A stretch of DNA of 6,354 nt from JANLQX01 sp043775075 (lineage in GTDB: Bacteria; Actinomycetota; Acidimicrobiia; Acidimicrobiales; JANYDT01). This document shows, piece after piece, positions 1 through 5,819 of the stretch. Each line of letters begins with the position of its first letter. The first letter of the stretch is position 1. Below the pieces are notes generated by a model that saw only the letters and a program-made list of their open reading frames with translations, searched no databases and had not been told where the DNA came from. The translations under genes were made by a program, and so were the position numbers. The stretch is from contig JAYVSS010000260.1 of assembly GCA_043775075.1 (NCBI GenBank), positions 1-6,354 on the forward strand, read 5' to 3'.

Positions 1-901
1 CACGTTCCTCGACCCGGGCAACGGCCGCGCCGAGGCGGCTCACGGCGTCTGGCCCCACGACCTCAGCGAGGATGCACCACGGGTCGCCGCTTCGCCACAC
101 CGCCGGACCAGCGAGCGCCCGTAGGTCCTCCAGCGCGGCGATATCAACGGCCCGCATGATCTCGCACTGCTCCAGGCCAACCGTCGCTCGAAGCTCAGCT
201 AACAGCAACAGCGCGTCGGCAATAGTTGCCACCGAGAACGCCGCCGTCGCCCGTTCCGTCGGCCGGTTGCGCAATTGCAGACGGGCTGCGGTGATGATGC
301 CCAGAGTGCCCTCACTTCCGCACAACAAACCGGCGAGGTCGTAGCCGGTGTTGTCCTTCACCAAACCGCCAAGGCGTGACACCACCTCTCCGTTGGGCAG
401 GACCGCCTCGATGCCGACCACCTGGTGTCGGGTCATGCCATACAGAACGACGGCTGTGCCGCCGGCATTGGTGGCGATCGTGCCGCCGATTGTCGCCGAG
501 TCACGAGCGCCGAAATCGATGCCGTACATAAGACCCATCGGGGCGAGGTGGGCGTCGAGTTCGGCCAACGTGACCCCGGCCCCCACGCTTACCTGCAGGG
601 CGGCGGCGTCCACCGGGCCGATAGCCCGCAACCGCCGCATGCTGACGACCACCTCGCCGTCCACCGGCACTCCCCCACCGACGAGGCCGGTGTTGCCGCC
701 CTGGGGAACCCAGGGAGCCTTTGCCTCCCGGCACACGCTGATCACCGCCGCCACGTCGTCGGTCGACGACGGCAGCACCACCGCGGGCGTGGTCCCGCAA
801 AATCGACCCGTCCAGTCCGTCACGAACGACGCCTGGCGATCCGCCTCCGTGAGCACCGCGTCGTCGCCCACCGCTCGCCTGAGCGCCACCACGAGGTCCA
901 T
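1..901 (-). CDS. FAD-linked oxidase, GlcD / D-2-hydroxyglutarate dehydrogenase-like (3' end missing)
   Basis: The first 300 residues of a flavoprotein of the GlcD/D-lactate/D-2-hydroxyglutarate dehydrogenase family; the C-terminus lies beyond base 1. Such enzymes oxidise a D-2-hydroxyacid to the 2-oxoacid through bound FAD. Seen: an N-terminal FAD-binding (PCMH-type) domain at about residues 36-173 with PQGGNTGLVGG at 66-76 and SATIGGTIATNAGG at 135-148, then KDNTGYDLAGLLCGSEGTLG at 182-201. The start of the FAD-oxidase C-terminal domain follows from about 210. The metal/substrate histidines expected in that domain are outside the window, so the substrate cannot be decided. NTGYDL...GSEGTLGI closely resembles the D-2-hydroxyglutarate/D-lactate branch. 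The ATG at 901 is the only reasonable start: the in-frame stretch upstream reaches a TGA at 931-929 without another start. GGGG at 909-906 is a weak, closely spaced ribosome site. The gene is divergent from lgt. Confidence 0.9.
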   Translation of the reverse strand, partial: MDLVVALRRAVGDDAVLTEADRQASFVTDWTGRFCGTTPAVVLPSSTDDVAAVISVCREAKAPWVPQGGNTGLVGGGVPVDGEVVVSMRRLRAIGPVDAAALQVSVGAGVTLAELDAHLAPMGLMYGIDFGARDSATIGGTIATNAGGTAVVLYGMTRHQVVGIEAVLPNGEVVSRLGGLVKDNTGYDLAGLLCGSEGTLGIITAARLQLRNRPTERATAAFSVATIADALLLLAELRATVGLEQCEIMRAVDIAALEDLRALAGPAVWRSGDPWCILAEVVGPDAVSRLGAAVARVEER

Positions 902-959
902 GCATCCCCAGCCTACGAGGCGGCTACCTCACCCGAATCAGTCTCCTAGGGTCGCGTCC
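902..959. promoter_or_regulatory. Divergent intergenic gap between the FAD oxidase gene and lgt
   Basis: These 58 bp separate the starts of two divergent genes and must hold, or lie next to, promoters for both. I see no convincing -10/-35 pair on either strand. There is only a CCTAGG palindrome at 945-950, partly overlapping the putative lgt ribosome site, and a short GAGG/CCTC inverted repeat near 918-930. The regulatory call rests on gene orientation alone. Confidence 0.35.
948..951 (+). promoter_or_regulatory. Putative ribosome binding site of lgt (AGGG)
   Basis: AGGG lies 8 nt before the GTG at 960. It is a modest Shine-Dalgarno match at good spacing and favours that GTG over the in-frame GTG at 978, which has no purine-rich element at a similar distance. 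Confidence 0.4.
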
Positions 960-1829
960 GTGGTTTCAACCCTGCTCGTGTCACATTCTTTCGTTGGCAC
1001 CCGATCGTTTCTTGCCTACATCCCGAGTCCTTCAAACGGTTCGATTCATCTGGGGCCATTGCGTCTCAATGGCTACGGGATGTTCATTGCCATGGGCATG
1101 TTCGTGGCCGTCTGGCTCACGGACAAGCGATGGCGGGCGGCGGGCGGGGGGCCCAACGACATTGGGGTGATCGCCACCTGGGCGCTCCCGGCGGGGGTGA
1201 TCGGCGCGCGGATGTATCACGTGGCCACAGACTGGAAAAGCTTTCGCGGACGTTGGTGGGAGGCGCTGGCGATTTGGCATGGTGGCCTCGGCATCTGGGG
1301 TGGCGTGGCGCTTGGCGCGCTGGCCGGCGTGTGGATTGGGAAGCGTCGAGGCATGAACGTACTGGGGATTCTCGACGCCGCCGCCCCCGCCGTTCCCTTC
1401 GCCCAGGCGATCGGCCGATGGGGGAACTGGATCAACGTGGAGTTGTTCGGCCGCCCCACGACACTGCCATGGGCGCTCGAAGTCCCGCTGAACAAACGGC
1501 CGCCCGGGTACGCTGGATTCGCCACTTTTCATCCGACCTTTCTCTACGAATCAATCTGGAACGTGATCGTCGCAATCATGGTCATCGTGGTCCACAAGAA
1601 GTTCGGCCATTTGTTCAAACCGGGACGAATGTTTGCCGTTTATGTGGCTGGTTACACGTTCGGACGCTTCTTTATCGAACGTATTCGTATCGATGAAGCG
1701 AGTCGATTGTGGGGTTTGCGCATCAACGAGTGGACGGCCGCAGTCGTGTTCGCGGCAGCCATCCTCGTGCTCATCACCGGACGCACCAAAACGCCTCGCA
1801 CTCAGCGGGTCGCGAACCCGGCCCAGTAA
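960..1829 (+). CDS. lgt: Prolipoprotein diacylglyceryl transferase Lgt
   Basis: Lgt is a cytoplasmic-membrane enzyme that transfers diacylglycerol from phosphatidylglycerol to the lipobox cysteine of prolipoproteins, the first step of lipoprotein maturation. The 289-residue product is of normal family length. Seen: the N-terminal IPSPSNG...HLGPLRLNGYG (21-40) typical of actinobacterial Lgt; WHGGLGIWGG at 106-115, with His107 matching the important E. coli His103; the Lgt signature GRWGNWINVELFG at 152-164 (Arg153, Asn156, Glu161 and Gly164 retained); HPTFLYES at 191-198; and GRFFIERIR at 235-243, whose Arg236 probably matches E. coli Arg239. Several hydrophobic segments fit the multi-pass topology. 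The reading frame is open far upstream (to 348), but that part has no Lgt similarity and lies antisense to the FAD oxidase gene. GTG 960 is chosen for its AGGG; GTG 978 is the alternative. The 3' end overlaps the convergent lipoprotein gene by 28 bp. E. coli residue equivalences are from memory. Confidence 0.95.
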   Translation: MVSTLLVSHSFVGTRSFLAYIPSPSNGSIHLGPLRLNGYGMFIAMGMFVAVWLTDKRWRAAGGGPNDIGVIATWALPAGVIGARMYHVATDWKSFRGRWWEALAIWHGGLGIWGGVALGALAGVWIGKRRGMNVLGILDAAAPAVPFAQAIGRWGNWINVELFGRPTTLPWALEVPLNKRPPGYAGFATFHPTFLYESIWNVIVAIMVIVVHKKFGHLFKPGRMFAVYVAGYTFGRFFIERIRIDEASRLWGLRINEWTAAVVFAAAILVLITGRTKTPRTQRVANPAQ

Positions 1830-2422
1830 CCGACGGGCCCGTTGGCCGGAACGAACGGGGCGGAGGGAGTGGCGGTCAGGGTGCACGACGCCACCTTGGG
1901 GATCACGTCCTCACCCTCGCCCGTCACCGCGCCGATGGAGACGGCCCAACCGGAACCGTTCCGATTCGGGTACGCGTCGGCGGAGAAGCTCCAGCCGTTG
2001 TTCGACTTCACCTCACCGGTCTCGACCACACCCGCATCGGTCCAGCCAACCGACACCGCCCCGGACGTGAACGAACCGGCCTTCACTGTCCCGGAAACAG
2101 TGATCGTGGCCGGCGAGGCCGGACGGCTCCCGGTAAACGTGAAGCCGCAGACCACCCCGCGATACGAGAGGTTGGTGATGGTCATGCCCAGGCGGGTCGT
2201 CGGACCGGTCAAGACGATCGGAGTTTCCTTCAGCGGGCGGGGGTCAGCGCCGGGAGAATCGAACGCCACCACCACGTGGTCGGGGCCGGGCGGGGGCGAT
2301 CCGCCCGGCCGCTCGCTAACGGCGGGGGGAGCCGTGACATCGGGCCGAGCCGGCGTCGAACAGCCCGCCGCGGTGAGTGCGATGGCAGCCAGGGTGACGG
2401 GAACGAGCCTCCTTCGGTTCAC
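1802..2422 (-). CDS. Small secreted lipoprotein of unknown function
   Basis: A 206-residue protein with a type II signal peptide: basic MNRRR, a hydrophobic core (6-18) and lipobox TAAGC with Cys21 as the predicted lipidated residue. The -3 position is Ala rather than the preferred Leu, which the relaxed lipobox pattern allows. A Pro/Gly-rich spacer (22-48) leads to a globular part (about 49-200) rich in Ser/Thr/Val/Gly, probably beta-stranded. Its two cysteines, Cys92 and Cys180, could form a disulfide outside the membrane. I do not recognise the fold; LGMTITNLSYRG and VSGTVKAGSF may help a search. It starts at GTG 2422, overlapping the Nudix stop as GTGA, with GAGG at 2433-2430 seven nt upstream, so translation is probably coupled. 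It is last in the transporter-Nudix-lipoprotein unit and converges on lgt, whose product would lipidate it. The lipoprotein call is good; the function is unknown. Confidence 0.85.
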   Translation of the reverse strand: MNRRRLVPVTLAAIALTAAGCSTPARPDVTAPPAVSERPGGSPPPGPDHVVVAFDSPGADPRPLKETPIVLTGPTTRLGMTITNLSYRGVVCGFTFTGSRPASPATITVSGTVKAGSFTSGAVSVGWTDAGVVETGEVKSNNGWSFSADAYPNRNGSGWAVSIGAVTGEGEDVIPKVASCTLTATPSAPFVPANGPVGYWAGFATR

Positions 2423-2883
2423 CCCATCGCCTCGGCGAAGGCAGTGAGAAGTTCGGCATCTCGTTCGTAGGAGAGGAGCAGGCGGGCATGTTCGGGGACG
2501 AGCCAGCGGATCTCGTCGACCTCGTCGTTGGCCACAAATTCGACCGAGGCAACGGAGATATCTGTACCTACTTGAGCGGCCCAGTAGTGCACGATCTTGG
2601 GACGACCCTTACGGTCGGTATAGGTGACGTCCGGCAGCGCAGCGCCGAGTTCGACGTCAAAGCCGGTCTCCTCCATCACCTCTCGGCGGGCGCACTCCTC
2701 CAGCGTTTCGCCGGCGTCGAGCTTGCCCTTGGCGAACGACCAATCGTCGTACCGAGGTCGGTGGACGACGAGCACCTCAGTTGTTCCCGTTGTTCCCGTT
2801 GTTCCCGTTGTTCCGGCCGTTCCGGCTGTTCCATCGACGGACCGACGCCACACCACGGCGCCGCACGCCACCACATCGGTCAT
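2419..2883 (-). CDS. Nudix hydrolase, MutT1-like single-domain protein
   Basis: A 154-residue Nudix enzyme, which hydrolyses a nucleoside diphosphate linked to another moiety using divalent metal. The Nudix box at 53-75 matches GX5EX7REUXEEXGU exactly, with Gly53, Glu59, Arg67-Glu68, Glu71-Glu72, Gly74 and Phe75 in place, so catalysis should be intact. The lead-in HRPRYDDWSFAKGKLDAGE (41-59) resembles actinobacterial MutT1, which cleans 8-oxo-dGTP and diadenosine polyphosphates. MutT1 usually carries a C-terminal histidine-phosphatase domain, absent here; the protein ends soon after ARLLLSYERDAELL. Substrate is therefore only inferred. Residues 18-35 are a Gly-Thr-Thr/Gly-Thr-Ala repeat inserted between the first two beta strands. 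The ATG at 2883 has a strong AAGGAG seven nt upstream and overlaps the transporter stop as ATGA. The frame stays open upstream to 3375, but that part is antiparallel shadow over the transporter gene. Confidence 0.93.
   Translation of the reverse strand: MTDVVACGAVVWRRSVDGTAGTAGTTGTTGTTGTTEVLVVHRPRYDDWSFAKGKLDAGETLEECARREVMEETGFDVELGAALPDVTYTDRKGRPKIVHYWAAQVGTDISVASVEFVANDEVDEIRWLVPEHARLLLSYERDAELLTAFAEAMG
2430..2433 (-). promoter_or_regulatory. Ribosome binding site of the lipoprotein gene (GAGG)
   Basis: GAGG inside the last Nudix codons lies 7 nt before GTG 2422. It supports that start, which overlaps the Nudix stop codon, and argues for coupled translation. Confidence 0.5.
2779..2832 (-). 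repeat. In-frame 9-bp tandem repeat (six units) in the Nudix gene
   Basis: Read on the minus strand, six 9-nt units follow one another: GGAACAGCC, GGAACGGCC, three copies of GGAACAACG, and GGAACAACT. They encode Gly-Thr-Ala twice, then Gly-Thr-Thr four times. The central units are identical, as expected from recent slippage. Gain or loss of units keeps the frame and would only lengthen or shorten a loop before the second beta strand. Confidence 0.97.
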
Positions 2884-3848
2884 TGCGAGACTCCTTCGAG
2901 GGTGGGCGTGTCGGCCAATCCGCCCACGACCGGGAGGGTTTCGTCGGTGCGGGTCTGGGCCGATATACGAGCAACGACTCCGACCGCGGCCAGGACGATG
3001 GCCATGCCGACGAGTTGGGCGGCGTTGACCGATTCGTCGAGAAACAGCCAAGCCCACACCACGGCAAATCCGGGTTGAGCAAGCTGCAGGAGTGACAGGG
3101 TGGAAATCGGCACCGCCTTCTGCGACCACGCCAGCAGGCCGTGACTCACGACGCCCGAAGTGATGCACATGATGGCGATCAGCACCCACCCCTTGGAGGA
3201 CATTTGGCCGATCCTGTGGGTGCTCAGCGCGACCGGTAAAACGGTGAGCGTGGCAACGGCGCTCATGCCGGTCATGAACGGCCCGACGCCAAGTTCGCGA
3301 CGGGCTGATTTGGTGCTGAACAGGTAAGACGACCAGGTAATTACCGCCCCGACGCACAAAAGATCTCCGAACCATGAGTGTCTCCCGACGATCTGACGGT
3401 CAGCCAAGAGAAGTATCAATGACACTCCCACGAGGGCGGCGGCTCCGGCGCCGATAATGCGCCCCTTCACCTTTTCCCCCAGACGAAAGGCCGCAACCGG
3501 GACGATAATTAGTGGTGCGAGGGTCCCGATGAACTCGGCGTTGGCGATACGAGTCTTGTTGATACCGGTGAAGAAGAGCAACAGGTTGAGCCCGAAGAGC
3601 AGCCCCGGGAGCCATGTGCGCTTCAGGGTTTCGAACGTGAACTTCTGCTTGGTGGCGAACATGATGGAGCGCCACAACACTGTCCCGATAAGAAGGCGCC
3701 AAAACGCCACCACCGAGCCCGGCGCGCCGGTGGACCGGACCATGGTGGAGCCGGCCGAAAGAGCCACGACGGCGAAGCAGATGCCGGCGATTCCCAACGT
3801 GCGATCGCTGGAACGAGACGATCGGGGGACAGCGAAAGCACGAGTCAC
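2880..3848 (-). CDS. EamA/DMT-family transporter (10-TM drug/metabolite exporter type)
   Basis: A 322-residue inner-membrane protein of the drug/metabolite transporter superfamily with two tandem EamA repeats, probably exporting or importing a small metabolite; the substrate cannot be read from sequence. First repeat, about 18-150: AFWRLLIG (48-55) and the hallmark GTLAPLIIVPVAAFRLGEKV (108-127). Second repeat, about 158-295: WSSYLFSTKSAR (172-183) and LAQPGFAVVWAWLFLDE (256-272). About ten hydrophobic segments fit the usual topology, and the length is normal. The frame allows a GTG at 3950, but the extra 34 residues are Arg-rich, unlike the family, and would put an inverted repeat inside the gene. 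GTG 3848 is preferred, although it has no clear ribosome site and may be leaderless; a TTG at codon 18 is another possibility. It is first of three minus-strand genes and its stop overlaps the Nudix ATG. Confidence 0.9.
   Translation of the reverse strand: MTRAFAVPRSSRSSDRTLGIAGICFAVVALSAGSTMVRSTGAPGSVVAFWRLLIGTVLWRSIMFATKQKFTFETLKRTWLPGLLFGLNLLLFFTGINKTRIANAEFIGTLAPLIIVPVAAFRLGEKVKGRIIGAGAAALVGVSLILLLADRQIVGRHSWFGDLLCVGAVITWSSYLFSTKSARRELGVGPFMTGMSAVATLTVLPVALSTHRIGQMSSKGWVLIAIMCITSGVVSHGLLAWSQKAVPISTLSLLQLAQPGFAVVWAWLFLDESVNAAQLVGMAIVLAAVGVVARISAQTRTDETLPVVGGLADTPTLEGVSQ
2891..2896 (-). promoter_or_regulatory. Ribosome binding site of the Nudix gene (AAGGAG)
   Basis: AAGGAG lies 7 nt before ATG 2883, inside the last codons of the transporter gene. 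It is the best Shine-Dalgarno match in the window and fixes the Nudix start, ruling out the long upstream extension of the same frame. Confidence 0.8.
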
Positions 3849-3855
3849 TACCCCC

Positions 3856-3883
3856 AACGTAGCGGCGCCTCCCCGTAAGCCAA
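3856..3883 (-). promoter_or_regulatory. Candidate promoter of the transporter-Nudix-lipoprotein unit
   Basis: On the minus strand TTGGCT (3883-3878), a 16-nt spacer and TACGTT (3861-3856) give a sigma-70-like pair with partial matches at both elements. Initiation about 7 nt after TACGTT would fall on or next to the GTG at 3848, giving a leaderless mRNA, in line with the missing ribosome site. The outer arm of the inverted repeat abuts the -35. In GC-rich DNA such matches can arise by chance. Confidence 0.3.
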
Positions 3884-3937
3884 CGCGTGTGGGGCGGCTA
3901 CGTCGTCCTGGCCACGACGCTCCCACCCCACACGCGT
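3883..3937. repeat. Perfect 12-bp inverted repeat in a divergent intergenic region
   Basis: ACGCGTGTGGGG (3883-3894) is repeated as its exact reverse complement CCCCACACGCGT (3926-3937), with 31 bp between the arms. Past one mismatch the arms gain two more pairs (3896-3897 with 3923-3924). Arm midpoints are 43 bp apart, close to four helical turns. The site sits between the starts of the transporter and AtuA genes, a natural place for a shared operator, but could also form a cruciform. There is no T-tract, and neither gene is entering it at its 3' end, so it is not a terminator. Confidence 0.75.
3901..3919. repeat. Inner 6-bp inverted repeat nested in the 12-bp one
   Basis: CGTCGT (3901-3906) and ACGACG (3914-3919) flank the 7-nt CCTGGCC, which contains GGCC. 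The pair lies inside the 31-bp spacer of the larger repeat, off its exact centre. It may be part of the same operator or structure, or chance. Confidence 0.5.
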
Positions 3938-3974
3938 GCCGCGTGGTCACCGGCCGTTGTGATCAGATCAAGCC

Positions 3975-5819
3975 ATGTCTGAACGTGGTCTTCGCATTGC
4001 CAACTGCAGCGGGTTCTATGGTGACCGGCTGTCGGCCGCTCGCGAGATGGTTGAGGGTGGGCCGATCGATGTCCTGACCGGGGATTGGCTGGCCGAGCTC
4101 ACCATGCTCATTCTCGCCCGGTCGAAGTCCCCGGCTGGCGGTGGCTACGCCCGCACCTTCGTCACCCAAATGGAACACGTGATGGGCACCTGTCTTGACC
4201 GGGGCATCAAGGTGGTCGCCAACGCCGGAGGGCTCGACCCGAAGGCGTGCGCAAACGCCGTTCGTGAAGTCGCCGACCGCCTCGGACTGGCCCCGAAGAT
4301 CGCTTGGGTCACCGGCGACGATCTCCTCCCCCGCATCAACGATCTTCGTGCCGCCGGCGAACAGTTTCGTCACCTGGACACCGATCAGGACTTCGGGGAC
4401 CGCACGGCGATCACGGCCAACGCCTACCTCGGCGGCTGGGGAATCGTGGAGGCCCTCACCCGCGGGGCCGACATTGTGATCACCGGACGGGCGACCGACG
4501 CCGCCGTCGTTGTCGGTCCGGCGGCCTGGCACCACCGGTGGAAGCAGGACAACTGGAATGCCCTCGCTGGAGCCGTGGTCGCCGGTCACGTAATCGAATG
4601 TGGCGCTCAGGCCACGGGTGGCAACTATTCGTTCTTCACCGAAATCCCCGACATGTTTCACCCCGGCTTTCCGATTGCCGAAGTCTTCGCCGATGGTTCG
4701 TCGATCATCACCAAACACGAGGGAACCGGAGGGCGGGTGGACGTCGGAACCGTCACCGCCCAACTGCTCTACGAGATCCAGGGCACTCGATACTTAAACC
4801 CCGATGTAACCACGCGCTTCGACTCCATACGCGTACATATGGATGGCCCCGATCGCGTTCGTATCGATGGCGTGGAGGGTGAGCCGCCGCCAACGACGAC
4901 CAAGGTGTGCATCAACCTCGAAGGGGGCTATCGAAACTCGATGACGTTTTGCCTTACCGGCCTCGACATCGAGGCCAAAGCGAAGCTCGTGGAGGACTCG
5001 TTCTGGCCCCATCAACGAGGTGGTCGAGAAGCGTTCGCCGCTACCGCCACCCGGCTGGTTCGTTCGGACAAGGAAAATCCGGCATCGAACGAGGAGGCGG
5101 TGGCCTATCTCACGCTCATCGCCAAGGATCCCGACGAACGCAAGGTCGGCCGGGCATTCGCCAACGTCGGCATTGAGCTGGCGCTGTCCAGCTATCCCGG
5201 CATGTTCGGCATGGGCGGACCGAGCGGCGCCCAGGCCTACGGCGTTTATTGGCCCGCACTGATTCCGAGCAGCCTGGTGAATCACGAAGTACACCTCGAC
5301 GGCGTCGTCACCGCAGTCGACGCCGCCATCGCCGGAGCGCAGGTCGAGGCCGAGAAAACCGAACAAACCGGCGAACAAACGGGCGAGCAACCTGCGGCGG
5401 CGCGCTCGGCGAATCCCTTCGATGAGCCCACAGTGGAGGTGGCGCTCGGACGTCTGGTGGGCGCCCGTTCCGGAGACAAGGGCGGCAATGCCAACGTCGG
5501 CGTGTGGGCCCGTAGTCAGCGCGCATATGAATGGCTCGATTGGTTTCTCACTACCGATCGTCTGCAGCACCTCATGCCCGAAACGGCGGAGCTCATGGTT
5601 CGGCGCTATGCCCTACCAAACATATGTGCGCTAAATTTTGTGATCGAAGGCCTTCTCGGCGAAGGAGTGGCGTCGAGCGTGCGCCTCGATCCCCAGGCAA
5701 AGAGCCTCGGCGAATACCTCCGCGCCAAACTCGTCGAGATACCGCAGTCCTTGGTTCCGGCGTTCGCTCAGGACCCTCAGCCCGTTTCGCCGATCGGGTC
5801 GGACTCCCCGGTCGGTTGA
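3975..5819 (+). CDS. AtuA-family (DUF1446) protein with C-terminal AtuA-like domain
   Basis: A 614-residue cytoplasmic protein of the acyclic terpene utilisation AtuA family. AtuA is named from the Pseudomonas citronellol/geraniol cluster, but its biochemical role has not been settled as far as I know. N-terminal AtuA/DUF1446 domain, about 6-450: IDVLTGDWLAELTMLILAR (31-49), VANAGGLDP (81-89), ANAYLGGWGIVEAL (148-161), GADIVITGRATDAA (164-177), GHVIECGAQATGGNYS (204-219), then GSSIITKHEGTGGRVD (241-256). A low-complexity linker (about 457-486) leads to the C-terminal AtuA-like domain (487-590), with the hallmark ARSGDKGGNANVGVW at 497-511. Both domains are complete, as in fused family members. 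The ATG at 3975 gives the usual family N-terminus; no good ribosome site precedes it, so the mRNA may be leaderless. No carboxylase, enoyl-CoA hydratase or CoA ligase adjoins it, so a terpene role here is not supported. The last 43 bp overlap the convergent permease gene. Confidence 0.92.
   Translation: MSERGLRIANCSGFYGDRLSAAREMVEGGPIDVLTGDWLAELTMLILARSKSPAGGGYARTFVTQMEHVMGTCLDRGIKVVANAGGLDPKACANAVREVADRLGLAPKIAWVTGDDLLPRINDLRAAGEQFRHLDTDQDFGDRTAITANAYLGGWGIVEALTRGADIVITGRATDAAVVVGPAAWHHRWKQDNWNALAGAVVAGHVIECGAQATGGNYSFFTEIPDMFHPGFPIAEVFADGSSIITKHEGTGGRVDVGTVTAQLLYEIQGTRYLNPDVTTRFDSIRVHMDGPDRVRIDGVEGEPPPTTTKVCINLEGGYRNSMTFCLTGLDIEAKAKLVEDSFWPHQRGGREAFAATATRLVRSDKENPASNEEAVAYLTLIAKDPDERKVGRAFANVGIELALSSYPGMFGMGGPSGAQAYGVYWPALIPSSLVNHEVHLDGVVTAVDAAIAGAQVEAEKTEQTGEQTGEQPAAARSANPFDEPTVEVALGRLVGARSGDKGGNANVGVWARSQRAYEWLDWFLTTDRLQHLMPETAELMVRRYALPNICALNFVIEGLLGEGVASSVRLDPQAKSLGEYLRAKLVEIPQSLVPAFAQDPQPVSPIGSDSPVG
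5361..5390 (+). repeat. 12-bp tandem repeat in the AtuA interdomain linker
   Basis: GAACAAACCGGC is followed by GAACAAACGGGC and a partial GAGCAA, encoding EQTGEQTGEQ at residues 463-472. It lies in the linker between the two domains, where length changes would be tolerated. The copies differ by one base, so it arose by duplication. Confidence 0.85.

Noticed and set aside
348..959. Long in-frame upstream extension of lgt
   Set aside because: The translated stretch has no Lgt-like features, is Arg/Pro/Thr/Ser-rich and lies antisense to the well-supported FAD oxidase gene.
1838..1859. CCCGTT/AACGGG hairpin just after the lgt stop as a terminator
   Set aside because: Only 6 bp with a 10-nt loop, no T-tract, and it lies in lipoprotein coding sequence.
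2779..2832. Repeat cluster as a CRISPR array
   Set aside because: Units are 9 bp, directly abutting, without spacers and in frame within a gene.
2884..3375. N-terminal extension of the Nudix reading frame
   Set aside because: It lies within the transporter gene on the same strand in another frame, has no domain features, and a strong AAGGAG fixes the start at 2883.
3849..3950. N-terminal extension of the transporter to GTG 3950
   Set aside because: The 34 extra residues are Arg/Gly-rich and unlike EamA proteins, and the frame choice would bury the inverted repeat in coding sequence. Not fully excluded.
3457..4077. Plus-strand open frame of 206 residues
   Set aside because: Antisense to the transporter, then out of frame with AtuA; Arg/Pro-rich composition typical of GC-rich shadow frames.
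4794..5570. Minus-strand open frame of 258 residues inside the AtuA gene
   Set aside because: Composition of a shadow frame, no recognisable domain, and the opposite strand has strong family motifs throughout.
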